Position numbers and translations under genes: made by a program
Notes under the pieces: generated by a model
Told to the model about the DNA's origin: nothing
Seen by the model: only the letters and a program-made list of their open reading frames with translations
Databases searched by the model: none
Assembly (NCBI RefSeq): GCF_001701025.1
Contig: NZ_CP016793.1
Location: 5,518,001 to 5,582,000 of the forward strand
Length of the DNA stretch: 64,000 nucleotides
Source of the DNA: Lentzea guizhouensis
Lineage (GTDB): Bacteria > Actinomycetota > Actinomycetes > Mycobacteriales > Pseudonocardiaceae
Direction: 5' to 3'
Part shown: positions 55,211 to 63,914 of the stretch, piece by piece
Layout of the letters: the number at the start of each line of letters is the position of its first letter
Position numbering within the stretch: the stretch's first letter is position 1

Positions 55211-55998
55211 TGGCAGCCCGGCTCCCGCTCATCGCGGGCAACTGGAAGATGAACCTCAACCACCTCGAAGCGATCGGCCTCGTGCAGAAGATCGCCTTCG
55301 CCCTGCCGGAGAAGTACTTCGCCAAGGTCGAGGTGGCCGTCCTCCCGCCGTTCGTCGACATCCGCAGCATCCAGACGCTGGTCGACGGCGACAAGCTGCT
55401 GCTCAAGTACGGCGCGCAGGACATCTCGCGGTACGACTCCGGTGCCTACACCGGCGAGGTGTCGGGCCTGATGCTGAAGAAGCTCGGCTGCCACTACGTC
55501 GTCGTCGGGCACTCCGAGCGCCGCGAGTACCACGGCGAGACCGACGCGCTGGTCAACGCCAAGATCGCGGCCGCGCTGAAGCACGAGGTCACGCCGATCT
55601 TCTGCTTCGGCGAGAAGCTCGACGTCCGCGAGGCCAAGGGTCACCTGGAGCTCGTCCGCCAGCAGCTGGAGGACGGCCTCAAGGGCTTCACCGCCGAGCA
55701 GGTCGCCAAGGTCGTGTTCGCCTACGAACCGGTGTGGGCGATCGGCACGGGCAAGACCGCGTCCTCGGCCGACGCCCAGGAGGTGTGCTCGCTGGTCCGC
55801 TCGTTCGTGGCGGAGAAGTACGGCGAGGAGACCGCGGCGGTCGTGCGGGTGCTCTACGGCGGTTCGGTGAAGTCGTCGAACATCGGCGAGCTCATCGCGC
55901 AGAAGGACATCGACGGCGCGCTGGTCGGCGGTGCCAGCCTGCAGGCCGACGAATTCACCAAGCTGTGCGCTCTGGCTGCGGGTGGACCTCTACCCTAG
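55210..55998 (+). CDS. tpiA: Triose-phosphate isomerase
   Basis: 262 residues: ANGNWKMN-type start with catalytic Lys, [10 protein letters not shown] (catalytic His), [15 protein letters not shown] (catalytic Glu) and [10 protein letters not shown] at the phosphate site. ATG shares one base with the pgk stop (TGATG), so pgk and tpiA are translationally coupled. Confidence 0.98.
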   Translation: MAARLPLIAGNWKMNLNHLEAIGLVQKIAFALPEKYFAKVEVAVLPPFVDIRSIQTLVDGDKLLLKYGAQDISRYDSGAYTGEVSGLMLKKLGCHYVVVGHSERREYHGETDALVNAKIAAALKHEVTPIFCFGEKLDVREAKGHLELVRQQLEDGLKGFTAEQVAKVVFAYEPVWAIGTGKTASSADAQEVCSLVRSFVAEKYGEETAAVVRVLYGGSVKSSNIGELIAQKDIDGALVGGASLQADEFTKLCALAAGGPLP

Positions 55999-56093
55999 GT
56001 TGATCTGGATAAACCACGCACCCCAAGTGGTTGCACACGTTCGGCAGTCGAGCAGGTACTCTATGGCGTCGGCTGCCTGTCAGTGAGGAAGAA

Positions 56094-56339
56094 ATGGTCC
56101 TGTTCCTGCAGATCCTGTTGATCGTCTCCAGCGTGCTGCTGGTGCTGCTGGTGCTCCTGCACCGCGGCCGTGGTGGCGGCCTTTCTTCGCTGTTCGGCGG
56201 CGGCATGCAGTCGAGTCTGTCCGGTTCGTCCGTCGTCGAGAAGAACCTCGACCGCCTGACGCTGTTCGTCGGCGCGGTCTGGATCATCGCGATCGTGGGC
56301 ATCGGACTGCTGATCAAGCTGCCCGGCGCGGGTGGCTGA
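56094..56339 (+). CDS. secG: Preprotein translocase subunit SecG
   Basis: 81 residues with two membrane helices (FLQILLIVSSVLLVLLVLLHRGRGGGLSSLF and LTLFVGAVWIIAIVGIGLLI) and the SecG GGxFGGxMQ-like loop. Part of SecYEG. TGAGGAAGAA precedes ATG 56094. Between tpiA and rbpA as in related actinobacteria. Confidence 0.93.
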   Translation: MVLFLQILLIVSSVLLVLLVLLHRGRGGGLSSLFGGGMQSSLSGSSVVEKNLDRLTLFVGAVWIIAIVGIGLLIKLPGAGG

Positions 56340-56404
56340 TCTCCGTTCAGCGGCAGAAGCCCTTCGGGGCTTGGGGTAACCACTTGGTGGGGGTGTAACG
56401 GTCG

Positions 56405-56749
56405 ATGTCTGGTGGTAACGCGATTCGCGGTACCCGCGTCGGCGCAGGCCCGATGGGCGAGTCGGAGCGCGGCGAGTCCGCGCCCCGTCGTCGGGTGTCG
56501 TACTGGTGCGCGAACGGTCACGAGTCCCGGCCTTCCTTCGCGGTCGACGCGGAGGTGCCGGACAACTGGGACTGCCCGCGCTGCGGCCTGCCGGCAGGTC
56601 GTGACGAGCAGACGCCACCCGCGCCTCCGCGCAACGAGCCGTACAAGACGCACCTGGCGTACGTGAAGGAGCGGCGCTCCGACGCGGACGGCGAGGCGAT
56701 CCTCGAAGAGGCTCTCGCCAAGCTGCGTCGTCAGCGCGAAGAGCCGTAG
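56405..56749 (+). CDS. rbpA: RNA polymerase-binding protein RbpA
   Basis: 114 residues: IRGTRVGAGPMGESERGESAPRRRVSYWCANGH and the Zn-binding CANGHE...CPRCGLP, ending LEEALAKLRRQR. RbpA stabilises the sigma-A RNA polymerase open complex in actinobacteria. Its start is 66 nt after secG. A strong bidirectional terminator follows. The helR-like gene at 4940 also acts on RNA polymerase, but is 50 kb away. Confidence 0.96.
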   Translation: MSGGNAIRGTRVGAGPMGESERGESAPRRRVSYWCANGHESRPSFAVDAEVPDNWDCPRCGLPAGRDEQTPPAPPRNEPYKTHLAYVKERRSDADGEAILEEALAKLRRQREEP

Positions 56750-56765
56750 TTCTCGGACAACGCTG

Positions 56766-56796
56766 AAAGGCCCCCTCTGCGGAAGAGGGGGCCTTT
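56766..56796. terminator. Strong hairpin after rbpA, convergent with the next gene
   Basis: Perfect 13-bp stem AAAGGCCCCCTCT / AGAGGGGGCCTTT with a 5-nt loop, T-rich after one strand and A-rich before the other, so it serves both convergent genes. Confidence 0.9.
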
Positions 56797-56820
56797 CGCG
56801 TTCCTCCGTGCTCGGTTCGG

Positions 56821-57744
56821 CTAGCGGCGCAGGCCCGCGAACTGGCGGCGCAGCATCGCGGCACCGATCAGCAGGAAGAACAGCAGCACCACGAGCGTGC
56901 TCGACGTGCCGCCGGACGAGCTGGACAGCGTCACGTCGACGTTGCCGACCAGCGTGATGCCGCACTCGGCGCGCACCTTGTGCCGGCCCGGTTCGATGTT
57001 CGCGAACTTCACGGGTGCGGTGAAGTCGCCGTTGTCGTTGGCGGTGGCGCGGCCGACGTCCTGGCCGAGCGACTTGAGGGTGACGCTGGCGCCCTTGGGG
57101 CAGCCGGTGCCGGACGCGGTCAGGTCGTCGCCGGGCTGGATGTTCTCCTTGTCGAGCACGAGGACGCCGTCACCGGAGGAGCCGAACGGGTCGGTGGAGG
57201 ACGGCGTGTCCGACGACGACGGGGGAGCGCTGGTCGTCGTGGTCGTGGTCGGCGCGGTGGTGGTCGTGGTGGTGACCGGCGGGCGCGTCACGGGCGGGTT
57301 GGTGACCGGTGGGTTCGTCACCGGGGGGTTGGTGACGGGTGGCTGCGTGGTCGGCGGCGGGGTGGTCGTGGTGGTGGGCGGGATCCGCACGGTGAACGTG
57401 ACCGGTTGCCGTGGCAGGCTGGCCGCGCAGGAGACCGCCTGGATGGTGACGGAGTGCGAACCGGCGGTGGCGCCGGTCGGAACCGTTGCCGAACCGGAAC
57501 CCGTTCCGCGACCCGTTCCGGTGCCGCTGCCCACTACGGTCTTGCCGTCCCAGACGATGCGCATGGCGTAGTTGCGGCAGTCCGGGTCGAACCAGACGCC
57601 GGTCCACGCGACCTTGAAGGCCGAACCCGGGGCTCCGACGTTCGGGTTCGCCGAGAGCGTCGGCGGCTGCTGGGCGGCTGCCGGTGTGGCGCCGAGCACC
57701 GTAACACCGGCGGCCAACGCCACGAGTAAGCCTGAAGACCGCAT
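56821..57744 (-). CDS. Pro/Thr-rich cell-surface protein with signal and C-terminal TM anchor
   Basis: 307 residues: signal peptide (1-25, ending AAAQ); an Ig-like region (about 30-115) with two Cys; a long Pro/Thr/Val-rich linker with repeats of PPVTNPPVTN and PPPTTQPP; a second Ig-like domain (about 200-275) with two Cys; a serine-rich stalk; and a C-terminal membrane helix (TLVVLLFFLLIGAAML) with a basic tail. This is the make-up of an actinobacterial surface-anchored protein. Function not known. A gene on the other strand begins 35 nt before its start. Confidence 0.75.
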   Translation of the reverse strand: MRSSGLLVALAAGVTVLGATPAAAQQPPTLSANPNVGAPGSAFKVAWTGVWFDPDCRNYAMRIVWDGKTVVGSGTGTGRGTGSGSATVPTGATAGSHSVTIQAVSCAASLPRQPVTFTVRIPPTTTTTPPPTTQPPVTNPPVTNPPVTNPPVTRPPVTTTTTTAPTTTTTTSAPPSSSDTPSSTDPFGSSGDGVLVLDKENIQPGDDLTASGTGCPKGASVTLKSLGQDVGRATANDNGDFTAPVKFANIEPGRHKVRAECGITLVGNVDVTLSSSSGGTSSTLVVLLFFLLIGAAMLRRQFAGLRR

Positions 57745-57779
57745 TCCCTCTCCCCGGAACAGAACCTGAAGGTGTGCTA

Positions 57780-58544
57780 GTGAGACGTCGTATGACCGGT
57801 GCAGGTTTACTGCTGTGGTGCGGAATTATGCTGCTGCCGTCAACCGCGTCCGCACAGGGTGGGTCGGTGACGCTCGAAGCCACAGTGGACAGCAGTCCGG
57901 TCGGTGCTGCGGTCGTCGTCCTCGACCCCGAGCGCACCGCCAGGGTCTCGGTCACCGTCCGCAACGACACGAGCACCGTGCAGCGCGTGAAGACCGTGCG
58001 GATCAGCGGCACCGCGCTGGCGTTGACCTTCTTCGCCTACGACACAGCGGTTCCGTTCGACGTGCCGGCGGGGGAGAGCGAGACGAGGACGTTCCCGCTG
58101 GAGCCGACGGACCTGGGGACGCAGGCGACCGGGTTGCTGCCGATCTCGGTGGAGGTCGTCGACACGCAGCGCGAGGTGATCGCCTCGCTCGACGCCACCG
58201 GTGACATCCGGGGCTCGCTGTGGTCGGTCTACGGCGCGTTCGGGCTGGGGGTGCTGGTGCTGACGGCGTTGTCGTGGCTGGGTGCGTTGATCGCGCTGGC
58301 CCGGCGCCGGCTGCCCGCGAACCGGTGGCAGCGGGCGATGCGGTTCCTGCCCGCCGGGATCGGGACCGGGTTGATCGCGGTGTTCACGTTGTCGGTGCTG
58401 CGGCTGGTGGCGCCGTCGCCCACGGCGGAGATCCCGTTCATCGTCGGTGCGGCCGCTGTCGCGTTGCTCCTCGGCTACGTGACACCACATCCCGGCGAAC
58501 AGCAACTGTCCGAAATGGATACCGTGAGGATCCCGAGACTGTGA
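57780..58544 (+). CDS. Exported membrane protein with Ig-like outside domain
   Basis: 254 residues. Signal peptide (about 1-28), a beta-rich outside domain (about 30-140, with TVRNDTSTVQRVKTVRISG), then about four membrane helices (GLGVLVLTALSWLGALIALA, AGIGTGLIAVFTLSVL and IPFIVGAAAVALLLGYV). No family recognised. Start GTG 57780 fits GAAGG 8 nt upstream. It is 10 nt before the kinase gene on the same strand, so the two are probably made together, which suggests that it feeds the kinase a signal. Confidence 0.65.
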   Translation: MRRRMTGAGLLLWCGIMLLPSTASAQGGSVTLEATVDSSPVGAAVVVLDPERTARVSVTVRNDTSTVQRVKTVRISGTALALTFFAYDTAVPFDVPAGESETRTFPLEPTDLGTQATGLLPISVEVVDTQREVIASLDATGDIRGSLWSVYGAFGLGVLVLTALSWLGALIALARRRLPANRWQRAMRFLPAGIGTGLIAVFTLSVLRLVAPSPTAEIPFIVGAAAVALLLGYVTPHPGEQQLSEMDTVRIPRL

Positions 58545-58554
58545 GGATTCACCG

Positions 58555-60147
58555 GTGACGTTGTCCAGTGTGGTCGCCGCGCTCCCGCAGTACGCCGTGG
58601 GTGAGCAGATCGGCGAGGGTGGGATGGGCGTCGTCTACGGCGGCGTGCACCGTCAGCTCGGCCGGCCGGTGGCGATCAAACGGCTGCCCGCCGCCGTGGC
58701 CGAGGACCCGCGGATGAGTGAGCGCTTCGAGCACGAGGCGCGGTTGCTGGCCAGGCTCGACCACCCGCACATCGTGCCGGTGTACGACTACGTCCGGCAG
58801 CACGGCGAGCACCTGCTGGTGATGGAACGCCTCGACGGCGGCACGGTGTGGTCGCGGTTCGCCTCCGACGGGCTGACCGCGCAGCAGTCCTGCGGGATCG
58901 TGCTGGCGGCGCTGTCCGGGCTGCACGCGGCGCACGAGGCCGGGGTGCTGCACCTCGACGTGAAGCCGAAGAACCTGCTGTTCACCGCGAACGGCCTGGT
59001 GAAGGTCGCGGACTTCGGCATCTCCCAGGTGGTGTCCGAGGGCGCCACCCTCGTCACGCACGGCGGCGCGGTGCTCGGCACGCCCGCCTACATCGCGCCG
59101 GAACAGGCGCTGGGCAACGCGCTGACGCCGGCGGCGGACGTCTACGCGACCGGCACCGTGCTCTACGAGCTGTTGAGCGGCGACCTGCCGTTCGAACGCG
59201 GCGGCGGCCCGATCGCGATGATCCAGAAGCGGGTCTACCAGGAGCCGCGGCCGTTGACGACCGTGCCCGAACCGCTGGCGGGCGTGGTGATGCGCAGCCT
59301 GGTCCGCGACCCGTCGGCCCGCTACCGCAACGCGGAGACGTTCGCGGTCGACCTCGCCGGTGCCGCGGCGCACCTGTTCGGCCCGGACTGGCTGATGCGC
59401 CTGCAGATGCCGGTGCACCTGGCGCCGCAGGTGTCCTCGGCCAGGCCGTCCGCGCGGCCCGCCCACCCTCGCGACGCGATCTCGATCACCCAGCAGCCGA
59501 TCCGCGCCACGCTCGTCGACCCGGTGCCGGCCGCCCGGTTGAGCGGCAGCAGCACGCTCGTGCCGGCCGCCCAGGTGATCAAGGCGCCGACGAGCCCGTG
59601 GTGGTTGTGGCTGGTGGCCGCGATCTCGTTGCTGGCACTGGTGGTCGTGCCGTTCGCGGTGACCGGGCGGGAGCTGCCGTCGTTCCCGACGAACCTGTCC
59701 GAGCCGGTGACAGTGGAGGGGCAACGCCTCACCGTGTCGCTGGCGGGTATCCAGCTCGCGGACGTGCCGCGCGGTCCGGAGGGCTTCGCACTGCCGGGTG
59801 CGGCGCGGTGGGTCGTCGGCGGCGCGGTCACGGCGGCCGCGGACGGGCGCGAGTTCCTGCTCGTGTCGAACCAGACGCCGTGGCTGAGCATCATGGGCAC
59901 GGGCTCGGCGCTGCTGCTGCTCTTCACGTTGGCGTACCTGGAGTCGAACCTGCGCGCGTTGCGCCGCAGGCAGACCGGTGTCGGCGCGGTCATCGCGTCG
60001 GTGCCGCTCGGGTTCGGGCTGGGTCTCGCGGTGTGGCTGCTGGTGTCGGTCCTGCTGGACAGGGAGCCGACGCTGCCGATCGCGGTGACGTGCGGCGTGC
60101 TGGGTGCGGCAGCGGGCATCTCCGCGGCGTTGGCCTCTAAGCGCTGA
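58555..60147 (+). CDS. Transmembrane serine/threonine protein kinase
   Basis: 530 residues. A kinase domain (about 12-280): glycine loop IGEGGMGVVYGG, Lys in VAIKRL, catalytic loop HLDVKPKNLLF (the usual HRD has Leu in place of Arg), DFGISQVV, APE as APEQALG and a WYAxG-like ADVYATGTVLYELLSG. A proline/alanine-rich linker leads to a first membrane helix at about 350 (PWWLWLVAAISLLALVVVPFAV), then an outside part of about 85 residues and two more helices (LGSALLLLFTLAYL, FGLGLAVWLLVSVLL). No PASTA repeats. HLD in place of HRD is a non-RD-type feature, so activation may not need loop phosphorylation. Confidence 0.9.
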   Translation: MTLSSVVAALPQYAVGEQIGEGGMGVVYGGVHRQLGRPVAIKRLPAAVAEDPRMSERFEHEARLLARLDHPHIVPVYDYVRQHGEHLLVMERLDGGTVWSRFASDGLTAQQSCGIVLAALSGLHAAHEAGVLHLDVKPKNLLFTANGLVKVADFGISQVVSEGATLVTHGGAVLGTPAYIAPEQALGNALTPAADVYATGTVLYELLSGDLPFERGGGPIAMIQKRVYQEPRPLTTVPEPLAGVVMRSLVRDPSARYRNAETFAVDLAGAAAHLFGPDWLMRLQMPVHLAPQVSSARPSARPAHPRDAISITQQPIRATLVDPVPAARLSGSSTLVPAAQVIKAPTSPWWLWLVAAISLLALVVVPFAVTGRELPSFPTNLSEPVTVEGQRLTVSLAGIQLADVPRGPEGFALPGAARWVVGGAVTAAADGREFLLVSNQTPWLSIMGTGSALLLLFTLAYLESNLRALRRRQTGVGAVIASVPLGFGLGLAVWLLVSVLLDREPTLPIAVTCGVLGAAAGISAALASKR

Positions 60148-60757
60148 TCGCGTGCTCGAACAGGTCCGCGAGCTCCCGCGCGTACCTGGCGACGTCGGTG
60201 TCCGGCCGGGTCATGAGCTCGGCCGGGGTCGCCTCCATCGCGGCCAGCACCGACACGGCCATCACCCGCACGTCGAACCGGCGCAGGTCGCCGACGTCCT
60301 GACCCTCGCGGAACATCTCCTCCAGCTCGGTGAGGGTGCGCGCGTTCTGTTCGGTCGCCCAGGTCCGTGCGGTCTCGGCGTCCCTTGCCGCTGAGGCGAT
60401 CTGGGAGATCGCGATCAGCTCGGCCGGGTGGTCGGCGCAGTAGTGCACGAAGCCCTCGATGATGGCGCGCAATGCCGCCTGATAGCTCACCGCGCCCTCA
60501 CCGCGTGCACTCAGAGCGCGGTCCATCGAGTCGTGCACGGTCAGCATGACCTGCTTCATCAGCTCTTCGCGCTTGGCGAAGTGGTAGGTGATCAGGCCCG
60601 GGCTGATGCCCGCTCGCTGGGCGATCCGGACGAACGACGCCTTCGCGTACCCGATCTCGGCGATGGTCTCGATCGTCGCCGCGACGATCTGCCCGCGCCG
60701 GGCCTCCTCGATGAACGAGCGCTGGTGCTGGCCGCTCGACTCATTTTCTGGTTGCAT
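60137..60757 (-). CDS. TetR family regulator
   Basis: 206 residues: helix-turn-helix IVAATIETIAEIGYAKASFVRIAQRAGISPGLITYHF (about 27-63) and a ligand domain with LIAISQIASAARDAETAR. The start is set by TAGGCT (60765-60770, read on this strand), which ends 7 nt before ATG 60757, with no Shine-Dalgarno: leaderless. The operator CTAGTTG-AG-CAACTAG overlaps that box. It is divergent from the exported protein at 60797; they are likely regulated together. Confidence 0.85.
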   Translation of the reverse strand: MQPENESSGQHQRSFIEEARRGQIVAATIETIAEIGYAKASFVRIAQRAGISPGLITYHFAKREELMKQVMLTVHDSMDRALSARGEGAVSYQAALRAIIEGFVHYCADHPAELIAISQIASAARDAETARTWATEQNARTLTELEEMFREGQDVGDLRRFDVRVMAVSVLAAMEATPAELMTRPDTDVARYARELADLFEHAISA

Positions 60758-60767
60758 GAACAGTAGC

Positions 60768-60783
60768 CTAGTTGAGCAACTAG
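60768..60783. promoter_or_regulatory. Operator candidate in the TetR/60797 divergent region
   Basis: CTAGTTG and CAACTAG form a dyad around a 2-nt centre, overlapping the -10 box of the leaderless tetR transcript. Classic placement for autorepression and control of the divergent gene. Confidence 0.7.
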
Positions 60784-60796
60784 TCAGGGGGAAGTC

Positions 60797-61954
60797 ATGA
60801 TCACTCGAAAGGCGTTCCTGAGGTCGGTCGTGGGCGCTGCGGCGCTGGTGGGGCTCGGTGCGGGGACGGCGTCGGCGCGTCCGCGTCTGCGCGGCGGTGT
60901 CTGTTACGACACCGGGGTGCTGCACGCGGCGGGGGAGCCGTCGAGCCGGGTGCGGTGGAACCGCCGGCAGCTCGAACGGGAGATCGGCATGATCGCCGAC
61001 GACCTGCGCTGCCCGTCGATCACGGCGTTCGGCTCCGACATCGGCCGTCTCACCGAGACCACGGCCACGGCTTTACGGCGTGGCATGGAGGTGTACGTCC
61101 AACCACGGCTCTACGACCACCCACAGGGCGAGGTCCTGGAGCACATGGCCGAGTCCGCGCGTCAGGCGGAACGGGTGCGCACCCAGGACAACGTCAAGTT
61201 CGTCACCGGCTGCGAGCACTTCCTGTTCACGCCCGGGATCCTGCCCGGCGACACGTTCCTGGAGCGCATCGAGAACGCCGGGTCCATCCCGGCCACCGAG
61301 TGGCCGAACGTCGTCCGCCGGTTCCGCGAGTTCATGGTCAAGGCCGTCGAGGTCGCGCGCGGCAACTTCGGCGGCCGGATCACCTACGGCGCGGCGGCCG
61401 GGGCGGACGCGAAGTGGAACGACTGGTCGTTGTTCGACATCCTCGGCCTCGACTACTACCCGTACTTCGAGACCGATGCCGAGTACACGGCCGACCTCGA
61501 CCAGTACCGCAGCAGGTGGAACAAGCCGATCATGGTGCTGGAGTTCGGCTGCTGCACCTACACCGGCGCGGCGCGGGCGGGCGGCATGGGCTGGGACGTC
61601 ATGGACTGGGAGCAGGAGCCGCCCGTCGTCAAGCCCGGCATCGTGCGCGACGAACGCGAACAGGCCGGCCACATCGCCCGCATGCTGCGGGTGTTCGAGC
61701 AAGAAGGGCTGGCGGGTGCGCACCTGTACTCGGTGGTCTCACCCGACTCGCCGCACCACCGGACCGACCGCGACCTGGACTGGGACATGGCCTCCTACAG
61801 CCTGTACAAGACCGTCCGCGACCGGTGGGACGACGACAACTCGCCCTACCGGCTCGAACCCAAGCAGTCCTGCCACGCCTTCCGCAGGCACAACTGCCAG
61901 TCGCATCAGCTGTCTGTGGCCCGCTGGGTCGGGAACGACGCCGTGACCAGGTAG
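60797..61954 (+). CDS. Exported protein, glycosyl hydrolase-like TIM barrel
   Basis: 385 residues. A signal-like head (RKAFLRSVVGAAALVGLGAGTASA, positions about 4-29; one Arg-Lys pair rather than two Arg), then CYDTGVLHAAGE, AFGSDIGRL, LFDILGLDYYPYF and VLEFGCCTYTGAAR, which suggest a (beta/alpha)8 barrel with a Glu at a catalytic-acid-like position. In databases such proteins have been labelled 'abortive infection protein', without proof that I can cite. GGGGGAA before the ATG. Divergent from tetR; the 3' part overlaps the histidine kinase reading. Confidence 0.65.
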   Translation: MITRKAFLRSVVGAAALVGLGAGTASARPRLRGGVCYDTGVLHAAGEPSSRVRWNRRQLEREIGMIADDLRCPSITAFGSDIGRLTETTATALRRGMEVYVQPRLYDHPQGEVLEHMAESARQAERVRTQDNVKFVTGCEHFLFTPGILPGDTFLERIENAGSIPATEWPNVVRRFREFMVKAVEVARGNFGGRITYGAAAGADAKWNDWSLFDILGLDYYPYFETDAEYTADLDQYRSRWNKPIMVLEFGCCTYTGAARAGGMGWDVMDWEQEPPVVKPGIVRDEREQAGHIARMLRVFEQEGLAGAHLYSVVSPDSPHHRTDRDLDWDMASYSLYKTVRDRWDDDNSPYRLEPKQSCHAFRRHNCQSHQLSVARWVGNDAVTR

Positions 61955-63148
61955 CCCCTCGTCCGTCGGGCCCGCGGAGAACTCGCCGCCGAGCAACGTG
62001 GCGCGTTCCCGCAGGCCCACCAGCCCGTGGCCGCCGCCGGGCAGTGACTGACCGGGTTCCGGCGAGGCCGTGTTGCGCACCTCGACGCGCACGGCCTCGT
62101 CGTCGGCGTCCACCACCACGTGGGCGGCCGCGCCGGGTGCGTGCTTGCGGACGTTGGTCAACGCCTCCTGCACGGTGCGGTAGACGGCACCGGACACAGG
62201 AGCGGCAACGTCGGTCACCGGCCCGTGGACCTGCAGCTGCACCTCGAAACCGGCGTCGGCGGCGAGCTCGGGCAGCTCGCCCACACCCGGCTGGGTGGCG
62301 TCGTCGCCGTCGGTCGTGCGCAGGACGGACACGAGCTGGCGCAGCTCGTCCAGCGTGCGGGTCGACAGCGTCCTGATCGTGGTCGCCACCTGTTTGTGCT
62401 CGGCGTTGGCCACGGCCATCCGCAGGGCGCCCGCCTGCATCGCGATGAGGCTGACCTGGTGCGACACCACGTCGTGCATCTCACGGGCCAAGCGCGCGCG
62501 TTCGTCGGCACGGACGGCGTGCGCGTGCAGGACCCGTTCGCGTTCACGGGACTCGGCGAGCTCGGCGATGCGGTCGGCGAGCTGCTGGCGGGCGTGGGCG
62601 AGCAAAGCCAGCGCAATGGGCAGACCCGCGATCATCACGCCGCGGATCGCCGAGTGCAGGTGGGCGTACCAGGGGAACTTGAGGAAGTCCTCCGGCGGCC
62701 ACAGCGCCGAGCGGCTCAGCCACACCAGCACGCCCGCGGCCAGCGTCTGCCAGCCCCACACGTACCGGCGCGCCACCGCGTACAGGGCGATCATCGCGGC
62801 CATCTGCGCCCAGCCGAAGAAGAAGCCGGGGATGGTCAGCAGCGCGACCACGAACGGAAACCGGCGGCGCAGCAGCAGCACGGCTGCCGCGGTCCAGGAC
62901 AGCCACAGCGAGTAGGCCGGCGGGTTCTCGTCGGCCAGCCACGACATGCCGAGCCACACGTCGAGCACCCCGACGAGCACCAGCCCGAGGTCGACCGCGA
63001 CCTGGCGGACGTCGCCGGTCAACGGCCAGCGCGACCCGGCCTCGGCCGAGCTCGACCGCGGGGCAGGAAGCAGCGTCGTGGTCAGGATCCGACCTCCCCT
63101 GTGAGCGGTTCGATCCTCACCGTACTGCGCGTATGCGGCGGTTGGCAT
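61739..63148 (-). CDS. Sensor histidine kinase, C-terminus apparently frameshifted
   Basis: 469 residues as read. N-terminal membrane region with about five helices (VAVDLGLVLVGVLDVWLG and others), HisKA_3-like ERARLAREMHDVVSHQVSLIAMQAGAL (phosphorylated His), and an HATPase ending GHGLVGLRERATLLGGEF. It belongs to the LytS/NarX-like HisKA_3 group. At 61955-61958 a run of four Cs on the plus strand looks like one base too many: removing one gives the usual ending DEGYLVTASFPT and a stop at 61906. As read, the frame continues to 61739 with an odd tail. ATG 63148 has no clear site; a CTG at 63085 has AGGGGAGG 7 nt upstream and may be the true start. No response regulator is adjacent. Confidence 0.8.
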   Translation of the reverse strand: MPTAAYAQYGEDRTAHRGGRILTTTLLPAPRSSSAEAGSRWPLTGDVRQVAVDLGLVLVGVLDVWLGMSWLADENPPAYSLWLSWTAAAVLLLRRRFPFVVALLTIPGFFFGWAQMAAMIALYAVARRYVWGWQTLAAGVLVWLSRSALWPPEDFLKFPWYAHLHSAIRGVMIAGLPIALALLAHARQQLADRIAELAESRERERVLHAHAVRADERARLAREMHDVVSHQVSLIAMQAGALRMAVANAEHKQVATTIRTLSTRTLDELRQLVSVLRTTDGDDATQPGVGELPELAADAGFEVQLQVHGPVTDVAAPVSGAVYRTVQEALTNVRKHAPGAAAHVVVDADDEAVRVEVRNTASPEPGQSLPGGGHGLVGLRERATLLGGEFSAGPTDEGLPGHGVVPDPAGHRQLMRLAVVPAEGVAGLLGFEPVGRVVVVPPVADGLVQAVGGHVPVQVAVGPVVRRVG

Positions 63149-63233
63149 GGTTGCCCCTTCACCCCGACCTGCTCCGTCACGAGTTAAGGACGCCCTTGCT
63201 CGCGGATTGGTACGCCGCTGCGCTCATCAATGT

Positions 63234-63266
63234 GCTACCGCACACGCACGGGGCGTGTGCGGTAGC
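63234..63266 (-). terminator. Perfect 14-bp hairpin downstream of the DUF4360-like gene
   Basis: GCTACCGCACACGC pairs exactly with GCGTGTGCGGTAGC (63253-63266) around a 5-nt loop. It is 18 nt past the stop of the minus-strand gene at 63285. No gene lies between this and the histidine kinase start. Confidence 0.75.
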
Positions 63267-63284
63267 GATCGAGCAGGTCAGGGC

Positions 63285-63914
63285 CTACGGGCAGAGCTTC
63301 CACGAGAACCGGTACGTCGTGTCGATCTCCCCGTCGGTCGAGTCCATCGACATGAAGCTCGTCGTGGTCGCGGTGTCCGAGGTGCCCGCGTACACGCGCA
63401 GCTCGGTGTTGATGTTGAAGTGCCGCTGCTCACCGCACGGCGAGTAGACGATCGCGGCCAGCTCGGTCGTGTCCGTGGCCTGCCAGTCGTCGCTGTGCGG
63501 GCCGTTGTACCGGTGCGAGAGCGACTCCGTCTGCGACATGCCCTGGAAGTAGTAGTTGGCCTTCTCGACCGCATGAGCGCCGCGCTCCAGGTGCGCGAAA
63601 CCTCTGTAGTCGGCCTGGGCGATGCCGTAGGTGAAGCCCTGCGGGACGTTGACCCGCAGGTTGAGCTGGCAGTTCTTCCTGAAGTCGGTCGGTCGGGCAC
63701 CCACGCCGACCTGGGCGAGGAAGTCGCTGTAGGTGACCGTGAACGCCTTGTTGTCCTCGGACACCGCGACGGCCGCCGTGCCGGCGGGGCAGCCGGAACC
63801 GTTGACGGTCACGATGTCGATCGTGATGTGGTCGGGCGGCGGCGTGTCGTTCGGCGCGCCGGGCGGGATGACGATGGACGAGGCCAGCAGGGCAGCGGCA
63901 ACCGCGTTGAGCAT
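63285..63914 (-). CDS. Secreted DUF4360-like protein
   Basis: 209 residues: a short signal peptide (about 1-17, MLNAVAAALLASSIVIP) then a beta-rich domain with four Cys (NGSGCPAGTAAVAVSED, FRKNCQLNLRVNVP, VYSPCGEQRHFNINT and the C-terminal Cys), matching DUF4360 as I recall it. Such proteins are secreted and of unknown function. ATG 63914 follows GGAAAGG. The 86 nt upstream to the window edge hold no feature I can support. Confidence 0.8.
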   Translation of the reverse strand: MLNAVAAALLASSIVIPPGAPNDTPPPDHITIDIVTVNGSGCPAGTAAVAVSEDNKAFTVTYSDFLAQVGVGARPTDFRKNCQLNLRVNVPQGFTYGIAQADYRGFAHLERGAHAVEKANYYFQGMSQTESLSHRYNGPHSDDWQATDTTELAAIVYSPCGEQRHFNINTELRVYAGTSDTATTTSFMSMDSTDGEIDTTYRFSWKLCP

